A stretch of DNA of 64,000 nt from Pseudobacillus wudalianchiensis (GTDB lineage: Bacteria > Bacillota > Bacilli > Bacillales > Domibacillaceae), in assembly GCF_001685015.1 (NCBI RefSeq), contig NZ_MAYT01000028.1:246060-310059 (forward strand), in the 5' to 3' direction. A model generated the notes under the pieces. It searched no databases and was not told where the DNA came from. It worked only from the letters and a program-made list of their open reading frames with translations. The translations under genes and the position numbers were made by a program. Shown in pieces: positions 57,635 through 64,000 of this stretch (position 1 is its first letter; each line of letters starts with the position of its first letter).

Positions 57635-57967
57635 TTACCACCAAATAATTGTCATGAAAGCTAATACAGTTACGAAAGCTACTGTAATCCCTGACCACAT
57701 AAACAAGGAAGGAGCTTCATGACCCTTCTCACTCATATGCATGAAGTAATAAAGCTGGAATCCCACTTGTACTACTGCAAGTAATAAAATAAATGGTATA
57801 ACAAACCACTTCGAGAAGTCTGCGGCTACCGCTACAAAAGAAACGACCGTAAAGAAGATCATTAAAGTAAATGTCGCTACTTGAATTCTCATGCCTTCTG
57901 CGTTTTTCTTGCGGCGGAAGTCATAATTAAGTCTTGGGTTGTTTGAATTCGATTGATTATTTACCAT
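57635..57967 (-). CDS. ctaF: cytochrome caa3 oxidase subunit IV
   Basis: Small subunit of caa3 oxidase. The 110 residues contain three membrane helices (residues about 33-50, 54-74, 86-108) and the family segment VGFQLYYFMHMSEKGHEAP. The ATG at 57967 is 3 bp after the ctaE stop, with its ribosome site inside the end of ctaE. The usual last gene of the ctaCDEF operon. Confidence 0.94.
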   Translation of the reverse strand: MVNNQSNSNNPRLNYDFRRKKNAEGMRIQVATFTLMIFFTVVSFVAVAADFSKWFVIPFILLLAVVQVGFQLYYFMHMSEKGHEAPSLFMWSGITVAFVTVLAFMTIIWW

Positions 57968-57970
57968 CAA

Positions 57971-58600
57971 TTATCCCACCATTCCCATTAAGTATACTAC
58001 CGTAAAGATAAATACCCATACAACGTCGATAAAGTGCCAGTAAAGGCTCGCCAAGTAAAACTTAGGCGCATTGTAAAGGCTTAATCCGCGGCCTGCGTTC
58101 CGAATCATTAACAACGTCATCCACACTAACCCAAAAACAACGTGAGCACCGTGAAAACCAGTTAATGTGTAAAAAGCGGAACCAAATGCACTGCTAGTAA
58201 ACGTATGGTTGTATTCAGTATAGTAATGATGGAACTCGTAAAGCTCACAACCTAAAAAGCCAAGACCAAGAATAACTGTAATGAGCATCCAAAGCTGCAT
58301 TTTCTTAAAGTTATAGTTTTTCATATGGTACATGGCGTATACGCTCGTTAACGAACTTGTTAACAAGAGCATTGTCATGACGAATACTAATGGCAGTTCA
58401 AACAAATCTTTTGCCAGCATATGATCTGGACTTGGTACTTTATCTTTTAATGCAATGTAAGTTGCGAAGAGAGAGGCAAACAATACCGTCTCTCCTCCAA
58501 GGAATAACCAGAAACCTAAAAACTTGTTTTTACCTTCAAGTGTTGCTTTTTCAGGTGATTCAGGCCATGTTTGGGGTGTGAATTTTTCTTCAGCGTGCAT
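57971..58600 (-). CDS. ctaE: cytochrome caa3 oxidase subunit III
   Basis: Integral membrane subunit without redox centres. The 209 residues form five helices (bacterial short form), with FWLFLGGETVLFASLFATYIAL near residue 28, LTGFHGAHVVFGLVWM near residue 140 and YWHFIDVVWVFIFTVVYLMG at the end. The ATG overlaps the ctaD stop region (58600), suggesting coupling. Confidence 0.96.
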   Translation of the reverse strand: MHAEEKFTPQTWPESPEKATLEGKNKFLGFWLFLGGETVLFASLFATYIALKDKVPSPDHMLAKDLFELPLVFVMTMLLLTSSLTSVYAMYHMKNYNFKKMQLWMLITVILGLGFLGCELYEFHHYYTEYNHTFTSSAFGSAFYTLTGFHGAHVVFGLVWMTLLMIRNAGRGLSLYNAPKFYLASLYWHFIDVVWVFIFTVVYLMGMVG

Positions 58601-60477
58601 TATGCCTTAACCCCCTTATCTTCATTATCATCATCCATTAAATCTTCTTTATGAATATGGAATCCATGGTCATCTTTGATTGAACGATAGGCCATGGCGC
58701 CAAATGTGATAGCCAACCCGCCGATTAAGACCGGTATTGCCCACGCCTTATCATCTACATGGTACATTGCTCCGAAAGCTGCAATGAATAGACCAAGAGA
58801 AATAACGAATGGTGTGAATGAACCATTTGGCATATGAATATCACCGATTGGTTCAGCTGGCGTTAGCGTTGTTTTTCCTTCCATCTTCTCTAACCAGTAA
58901 GCGTCTAATCCACGTACAAGCGGCAATTGCTTAAAGTTATAGAATGGAGGCGGTGAAGGAATTGCCCACTCTAGCGTACGTCCGTCTTCCCATGGGTCAT
59001 TGCCGACTCTTTCATTTTTAACAGATGTAATCACTACATTCAATAGCAGTAGGATAACTCCTATCGCCATGAAGGCTGCCCCAATGGAACTAATTAAGTT
59101 ACCTGCATCAAGTCCTTGACCTGGAAGGAAGGTCCAAACACGGCGAGGCATCCCCATTAAACCAAGGAAATGCTGTATAAAGAATGTTAAATGGAAACCA
59201 ATAAAGAAAAAGACGAAAGTAAATTTCCCAATTTTTTCACTTAACATTGTTCCAAACATTTTCGGCCAGTAGAAATGTACACCGGCTAACAAAGCAAATA
59301 CTACCCCACCAACGATAACGTAGTGGAAATGGGCAACAATGAAATAAGTATCATGATATTGATAGTCTGCCGGCGCTACAGCCTGCATAATACCTGTTAC
59401 CCCACCGGCTACGAAAGATGGAATAAAGGCAACCGCATAAAGCATTGGTACAGTAAATTTAATGCTTCCTCCCCAAATTGTAAGGAGCCAGTTAAAGATT
59501 TTAATTCCTGTAGGTACAGCAATTGCCATTGTAGCAACCGCGAAAATAGCATTCGCTACTGGGCCAAGTCCAACAGTAAACATATGGTGAGCCCAAACCA
59601 TGAATCCAAGAAAACCAATTAATACTGTTGCAAATACCATAGATGAATATCCGAATAAACGTTTTCTCGAGAATGTTGAGAAGATTTCCGAGAAAATACC
59701 GAAAGCCGGTAAAATCAAAATATATACCTCTGGGTGTCCAAAGATCCAGAAGAAGTGCTCCCAGATAATTGTATTACCACCTGCTGCTACATTAAAGAAG
59801 TTAGCTCCGAACATACGGTCAAACGATAACATAAAGATTGAAGCAGTAAGTGGAGGGAATGCGAATAAAATTAATGCTGAAGCTACAAAAGTTGTCCATG
59901 TGAACAAAGGCATTCTCATATACGTCATACCAGGCGCACGCATGTTAATGATTGTAACGAGGAAGTTAATCCCTCCCATTAACGTACCAAAACCTGAAAT
60001 CTGTAGACCTAAAGCATAAAAGTCAATTCCATGGCCTTCCGAAGCGAGCGATAACGAGGCATAAGAAGTCCATCCTGCATCAGGTGCACCACCTAGGAAC
60101 CATGATAAGTTTAAAAATAATCCACCGAAGAAAAACAACCAAAAACCAAGTGCGTTAACAAATGGGAATGCTACGTCACGCGCTCCAATTTGCAACGGCA
60201 TAACGGCATTCATAAAACCAAGCAGCAAGGGCATTGCTGCCAAGAAAATCATTGTTGTACCGTGCATAGTAAGCAATTCATTATATAAACCCGCGCTGAC
60301 AAAGTCATTGTTTGGCACAGCCAGCTGAGCCCGGATCATCATTGCTTCTATACCGCCCATTAGGAAAAAGATTCCACCCGCGATTAAATAAAGAATCGCA
60401 ATTTTCTTATGGTCGACTGTTGTTAAATAGTCCCAGATCGTACTTGCGAAACCTCGTTTTTGTGCAATGGTACTCAA
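58600..60477 (-). CDS. ctaD: cytochrome caa3 oxidase subunit I
   Basis: Catalytic subunit with heme a and the heme a3-CuB centre; reduces oxygen and pumps protons. The 625 residues have about 14 helices. The heme ligand is in TMHGTTMIFLA near residue 72, CuB ligands in FWIFGHPEVYILILPAFG near residue 247 (HPEVY) and VWAHHMFTVG near residue 297, and HDTYFIVAHFHYVIVGG near residue 377 supplies further ligands. Second structural gene after ctaC. Confidence 0.98.
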   Translation of the reverse strand: MSTIAQKRGFASTIWDYLTTVDHKKIAILYLIAGGIFFLMGGIEAMMIRAQLAVPNNDFVSAGLYNELLTMHGTTMIFLAAMPLLLGFMNAVMPLQIGARDVAFPFVNALGFWLFFFGGLFLNLSWFLGGAPDAGWTSYASLSLASEGHGIDFYALGLQISGFGTLMGGINFLVTIINMRAPGMTYMRMPLFTWTTFVASALILFAFPPLTASIFMLSFDRMFGANFFNVAAGGNTIIWEHFFWIFGHPEVYILILPAFGIFSEIFSTFSRKRLFGYSSMVFATVLIGFLGFMVWAHHMFTVGLGPVANAIFAVATMAIAVPTGIKIFNWLLTIWGGSIKFTVPMLYAVAFIPSFVAGGVTGIMQAVAPADYQYHDTYFIVAHFHYVIVGGVVFALLAGVHFYWPKMFGTMLSEKIGKFTFVFFFIGFHLTFFIQHFLGLMGMPRRVWTFLPGQGLDAGNLISSIGAAFMAIGVILLLLNVVITSVKNERVGNDPWEDGRTLEWAIPSPPPFYNFKQLPLVRGLDAYWLEKMEGKTTLTPAEPIGDIHMPNGSFTPFVISLGLFIAAFGAMYHVDDKAWAIPVLIGGLAITFGAMAYRSIKDDHGFHIHKEDLMDDDNEDKGVKA

Positions 60478-60505
60478 CGGTTTTACCTCCTTCTTTTTCT
60501 AATCC

Positions 60506-61591
60506 TTATTGTTCTTCTACTTTCAAGCTCATTAAGTATGCTGCTAATTGATCAAGTTCTTGTTCATTCAATTGCTTATAAGTACCTGACATCTTATTGC
60601 CTGGTTTATACTTTTCAGGATCACGAATCCAGTTTTTCAACTCTTCTTCGTTATGATCTAATATACCAGCAACGCGTGAACGCTCACCGAATGTTGCTAA
60701 GTTCGGAGCAAGTCTTGCTTGTTCTGGACGTGCATCATCAGGACTTACTGCATGACAGCTTAAGCAGTTTTGCTCAAAGAGCTTTTGCCCTTGTGCAGCA
60801 GCTGTATCGGTTGGAGAAGCTGCTTTAGCAGACTGCATAGCGCTTAACCACTTTTTAAAGTCATCTTGTGATTTTGTTTCTACTTTAAAGTCCATTAAAG
60901 CATGAGATGGTCCGCAAAGCTCAGCACATTTCCCGTAAAACAAATTGTTAGCTTCTTGTGCTTTGGCGCCATCAAATTCCAGCCAGAATTTGTTTACGTT
61001 ATCTGTGTTCGTATCCATCTTCCCACCTGCAGCAGGAATCCAGAATGAATGCTTTACGTCAGATGAAATTAAATTAAAATATACCTTTTGATCTGTCGGA
61101 ACGACTAATTCCTGAGACGTGATTACCTTATAGTCAGGATATTCAAACTCCCACCAGTACAGGTTGGCACGTACATTTACGACAAGTGCATCACGCACTC
61201 CATCCTTATTTGGTTTTTTATCCATTTCCTTTACATTAGCTTGTTCAAACGTAGCCGCAACAGTCGGCACAGCAAGGATCAGCAAAAGGATAATAGGAAT
61301 AACTGTCCAAATAATTTCGAGCAAATGGCTTCCTTCCACTTGCTTAGGAATTTTGTTTTCCTCGCCTTTTTTACGACGGAAGCGAGTAATGGCAAGAACG
61401 AAAATAACAGTAACTACAGCAATAACTAATACCATGATGATTGTGCTTAGAATCATCAGATCATATTGCTGTTTAGCCACTGCGCCGGCAGGTTTGAGTG
61501 TGGAAAGGAATGGTTCACCACAGCCCGACAACACGAGTGCCAACACAGCAAAGACTGATAAAAGACGCCATTTAGTTAGCCTATCTTTCAT
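60506..61591 (-). CDS. ctaC: cytochrome caa3 oxidase subunit II with cytochrome c domain
   Basis: The 361 residues: lipoprotein signal with lipobox LSGC at residues 21-24, two membrane helices, a CuA domain with GKCAELCGPSHALMDF near residue 220, and a C-terminal cytochrome c domain with CXXCH (NCLSCHAVSP near residue 275). The fused cytochrome defines a caa3-type oxidase that takes electrons from cytochrome c. Needs LspA (gene in this window) for maturation. Confidence 0.98.
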   Translation of the reverse strand: MKDRLTKWRLLSVFAVLALVLSGCGEPFLSTLKPAGAVAKQQYDLMILSTIIMVLVIAVVTVIFVLAITRFRRKKGEENKIPKQVEGSHLLEIIWTVIPIILLLILAVPTVAATFEQANVKEMDKKPNKDGVRDALVVNVRANLYWWEFEYPDYKVITSQELVVPTDQKVYFNLISSDVKHSFWIPAAGGKMDTNTDNVNKFWLEFDGAKAQEANNLFYGKCAELCGPSHALMDFKVETKSQDDFKKWLSAMQSAKAASPTDTAAAQGQKLFEQNCLSCHAVSPDDARPEQARLAPNLATFGERSRVAGILDHNEEELKNWIRDPEKYKPGNKMSGTYKQLNEQELDQLAAYLMSLKVEEQ

Positions 61592-61613
61592 AGCTTAATT
61601 AAACCCCTCTTTC

Positions 61614-61681
61614 TTGTGAATTTCTGCAGCGTTATGAGCTTATATATGGATTTCTTTAGCAAGAAAGAATTCCTGTGAATT
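61614..61681. promoter_or_regulatory. ResD-like sequences upstream of ctaC
   Basis: CTTGTGAAT (61614-61622) and CCTGTGAAT (61673-61681) differ by one and two bases from the remembered ResD site TTTGTGAAT. cta genes are ResDE targets in B. subtilis. Confidence 0.3.
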
Positions 61682-62588
61682 AAATAACAGTAAAAATAAC
61701 CATCGCTACGAACAGGACAGTTAAATACTGTAATGAATAAATAAACATTAGCTTTGCCCATTTAAGATCGTCTTTCAATTTATACCCAGATAATCCAAGA
61801 GCAAGCCAGCCTATATTTAAAACTGTCGCTAAAACGACAAAGGCAGTGCCCAGTGATGTCATAAAAAATGGCAGCGGCAAGAGAGCCAATACCCAAATAA
61901 TCATATGACGCTTTGTAGAAGCAAACCCTTTCACAACCGGCAGCATTGGAATACCAGCCGTTCTATATTCTTCACAACGTCTCATAGCCAGCGCATAAAA
62001 ATGCGGAGGCTGCCAAATAAACATAATTAAAAATAACATCCAAGCAACAATATCTAGACTAGGGTCGATAGCGGCCCAGCCGATTAATGGAGGCACAGCA
62101 CCAGAAATACTTCCTACCACCGTATTGCTTACATGCCGGCGTTTAGACCACATGGAATAAACTACTACGTAGCTAAATACTCCAACTAAACCAATGACAC
62201 CAGCTGTAAATGTTGTTAGAAACAAAAATGCTGTTCCAATCATGATGAAAGCGAGACCAATTGTCATTACTTTTGGATAGCTTATCTTCCCTGTGACTGT
62301 AGGACGCCCTTTCGTTCTCTCCATAAGCGGGTCAATATCCCGGTCAATAAAGTTATTTAAACTGGCAGATCCCGCAATAATTAGAGACGATCCAATCAGC
62401 GTGTAAAAGATGGTATCCAACTGAGTTAGAAAGTGCAAGCCGTTAAAAACGATCGCCAGCCATAATCCTGTGAAAATAGTAATCAAGTTGGAATTAACGA
62501 TTCCAATTTTGATTAATGCCAGAAAATCCTTCATAGCTGTTGTTTCTGGAAGTTCAGTTTTCCCCATCGTTGTCGTGGCACGTGACAC
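61680..62588 (-). CDS. ctaB: protoheme IX farnesyltransferase (heme O synthase)
   Basis: Converts heme B to heme O by adding a farnesyl group; UbiA-type prenyltransferase with nine predicted membrane segments. The Asp-rich substrate motif is [15 protein letters not shown] near residue 80, and a loop motif is [13 protein letters not shown] longer frame to 62687 exists; GTG at 62588 with a GGGGGG site 6 nt before gives 302 residues, close to B. subtilis CtaB. First gene of the operon; CtaA makes heme A from its product. Confidence 0.95.
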   Translation of the reverse strand: MSRATTTMGKTELPETTAMKDFLALIKIGIVNSNLITIFTGLWLAIVFNGLHFLTQLDTIFYTLIGSSLIIAGSASLNNFIDRDIDPLMERTKGRPTVTGKISYPKVMTIGLAFIMIGTAFLFLTTFTAGVIGLVGVFSYVVVYSMWSKRRHVSNTVVGSISGAVPPLIGWAAIDPSLDIVAWMLFLIMFIWQPPHFYALAMRRCEEYRTAGIPMLPVVKGFASTKRHMIIWVLALLPLPFFMTSLGTAFVVLATVLNIGWLALGLSGYKLKDDLKWAKLMFIYSLQYLTVLFVAMVIFTVI

Positions 62589-62999
62589 CTTTTTCCCCCC
62601 TCTCATAAAAACAAGCGGTCTGTCTTTTTGAATAAATAGTGGAGCTCTATTCTCCTTTACCAAGCCGTACTCATGCTCAAAAACCACTGTTCATCCATAT
62701 TAAATCATATCGGCTTGTTTTTTTGTGAATACATAATGAACTAATTATGTCGAATTTGTGTCCACTGAACAAGCGCTATTCCTATAAATTTAGTTTTATA
62801 GGATAATGAAAACATGAGAACCTTAAAAGCTTGTTCAGACAGGCTTTAGAAGAAATCAACTTAACAATATCTTCTATGTATAAGCATAACATTTCCAAAT
62901 AATTTTACAAGTTGTCTTTTTTTCTCATTTTCTGTATTATCGAGAAGATAAACTCTTTCTGTAATCCCCTTTTGCATTATAAATAAGTAGGTGAAAAAC
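62589..62999. promoter_or_regulatory. divergent ctaB/ctaA control region
   Basis: 411 bp without a gene. Contains TTTGTGAAT (62722-62730), an exact match to the remembered ResD-binding sequence, and two inverted repeats: ACATAAT/ATTATGT (62731-62750) and CCTATAAA/TTTATAGG (62781-62802). ResD activation of ctaA is known in B. subtilis. Exact -35/-10 boxes were not assigned. Confidence 0.5.
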
Positions 63000-63926
63000 A
63001 TGCAACGCTCTTTAAAATGGCTAGCGGTTTTGACAACGTTCGTCATGCTTCTTGTCTTGCTAGGCGGTGCTTTAGTGACAAAAACCGACTCCGGACTTGG
63101 ATGCGGAAATGAATGGCCGCTATGCCACGGGCAGTTAATTCCTGATGATATTACAATAGAAACGATTATCGAATTATCACATCGGGTTGTCTCCGGCGTT
63201 GCCGGCTTGCTTGTAGCTGCCTTATCTATTCTATCCTGGCGGCTGATCGGGCATAAGCGGGAAACGAAATTCTTAGCTGTCATGTCTCTATTTTTTTTAA
63301 TAGCACAGGCTTTGATTGGAGCAGCTGCCGTTAAATGGGGACAAAGTGACTTTGTTCTCGCTCTTCATTTTGGCATTTCGCTCATCTCGTTTGCGGCAGT
63401 ATTGCTTTTGACTCTTTTGATCTTCGAAGTTGATCAAAAGTTCGATGCCTCCTCGTTAATTATTGACAAGCGAATGAAATGGCATACTATCGGTATAACA
63501 CTTTACAGCTATTTAGTCGTCTATACAGGGGCTCTTGTACGGCATACGAATGCCAGTTTAACTTGTGTGGATTGGCCCTTTTGCTCGAACAGCAATCCAT
63601 TCCTTCCATTGAACCCTTATCAGTGGATTCAAATGGGCCATCGTCTCGCCGCGGGTCTTATCTTCTTGTGGATTTTATATACTACTATCCTTGCGGTCAA
63701 ACATTATAAACAGCAGCGAGTCATTTATTGGGGATGGATTTTAGCTTGTTCGCTTGTTTCTTTACAAGTTATATCAGGCGCTACGATTATTTTTACTAAA
63801 CTTAATCTTTACATAGCGTTAGCCCACGCTCTATTTATTTCTTGTCTTTTCGGCTTACTGTGTTATTTTATTCTTCTTATTTCTAGAAGCAAAACAAATG
63901 CTAACTCTATCTCAAAAGTCTCATAA
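63000..63926 (+). CDS. ctaA: heme A synthase
   Basis: Oxidises heme O to heme A for the caa3 oxidase. The 308 residues have eight membrane helices in two repeats; histidine ligands lie in [11 protein letters not shown] near residue 57, LHFGISL near residue 122, [10 protein letters not shown] near residue 213 and ALAHALFIS near residue 277. Cysteine pairs are in [13 protein letters not shown] and LTCVDWPFC, a pattern of Bacillus CtaA. The ATG at 63000 follows AGGTG. Divergent from ctaB. Confidence 0.97.
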   Translation: MQRSLKWLAVLTTFVMLLVLLGGALVTKTDSGLGCGNEWPLCHGQLIPDDITIETIIELSHRVVSGVAGLLVAALSILSWRLIGHKRETKFLAVMSLFFLIAQALIGAAAVKWGQSDFVLALHFGISLISFAAVLLLTLLIFEVDQKFDASSLIIDKRMKWHTIGITLYSYLVVYTGALVRHTNASLTCVDWPFCSNSNPFLPLNPYQWIQMGHRLAAGLIFLWILYTTILAVKHYKQQRVIYWGWILACSLVSLQVISGATIIFTKLNLYIALAHALFISCLFGLLCYFILLISRSKTNANSISKVS

Positions 63927-63959
63927 AAAAGAAGCAGGCAAAAGCCTGCTTCTTTTTTA
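63925..63959. terminator. bidirectional terminator between ctaA and pycA
   Basis: AAAAAAGAAGCAGGC and GCCTGCTTCTTTTTT arms with a 4-nt loop, covering the ends of the two convergent genes. Confidence 0.93.
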
Positions 63960-64000
63960 TCTTTCCAACTCAACAAGCAGATCTCCTGTCGAGATGGCTT
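63957..64000 (-). CDS. pycA: C-terminal end of a biotinyl-domain protein, probably pyruvate carboxylase (partial)
   Basis: The minus strand reads AISTGDLLVELER then TAA, like the end of a biotin carboxyl carrier domain. In B. subtilis pycA lies next to ctaA in this orientation. Only 14 codons are in the window, so the assignment rests mainly on position. Confidence 0.55.
   Translation of the reverse strand, partial: AISTGDLLVELER

Overview
This window is a stretch of chromosome from an endospore-forming, aerobic Bacillaceae member (Bacillus sensu lato; genus not assigned). The evidence is the gene content and order: spoIIGA-sigE-sigG, spoVD, spoVE, ylbJ, divIVA, bshC (bacillithiol), a caa3 oxidase operon, and the B. 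subtilis-like orders 'dcw cluster - spoIIG - ylm - ileS - lspA - pyr' and 'cta - ylb - rpmF'. Most genes lie on the minus strand, so biological order runs from high to low coordinates. No rRNA, tRNA, prophage, insertion sequence or CRISPR array was seen.

Region by region (high to low). 64000-55500: the tail of a probable pycA, the divergent ctaA gene, then ctaB-ctaC-ctaD-ctaE-ctaF (heme O/A synthesis and caa3 cytochrome c oxidase), ctaG, a DUF420 membrane protein and a YugN-like protein. 55300-41170: the ylb region, with ylbC, a hotdog thioesterase, ylbD, a ylbE-like gene with an acidic repetitive tail, two lipoproteins, ylbF, ylbG, rsmD, coaD, ylbJ, ylbK, ylbL, tmcAL (ylbM), ylbN and rpmF, plus one unassigned membrane-anchored protein. 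41050-37000: an enoyl-CoA hydratase, an acetyltransferase (ylbP), panE/ylbQ and bshC. 36620-19700: the division and cell-wall cluster mraZ-rsmH-ftsL-pbpB-spoVD-murE-mraY-murD-spoVE-murG-divIB-ftsA-ftsZ. 19440-11940: spoIIGA-sigE-sigG, then ylmC-ylmD-ylmE-sepF-ylmG-ylmH-divIVA. 11900-7300: T-box-controlled ileS, lspA, rluD. 7300-1: the pyrimidine operon pyrR-pyrB-pyrC-carA-carB, with carB cut by the window edge.

The genes work together in four blocks: UMP synthesis under PyrR attenuation; peptidoglycan precursor synthesis and septum assembly joined to mother-cell/forespore sigma factors; isoleucyl-tRNA charging and lipoprotein maturation; and heme A/caa3 oxidase biogenesis. Compared with the B. 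subtilis order, pyrP, murB and the ylxW/ylxX/sbp genes are absent from their usual places.

The most unusual signals are non-coding. (1) A family of ~116-153 bp interspersed hairpin elements lies in three clusters (12 copies or fragments), with shared ends, several different self-complementary interiors, a compensatory base-pair change, and a position just upstream of promoters. (2) A compact leader between spoVE and murG has a promoter, a 7-codon ORF and mutually exclusive hairpins ending in a terminator. (3) The pyrR-pyrB gap keeps two PyrR-binding loops, apparently the scar of a lost pyrP. (4) A LexA-box-like palindrome lies upstream of spoIIGA. (5) A 23-bp motif (20/23 identical) is shared upstream of ctaG and the DUF420 gene. 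(6) Three GTGG repeats at exact 10-bp spacing form a probable MraZ operator. Everything here comes from reading the sequence and recalled family knowledge; no database search was run.
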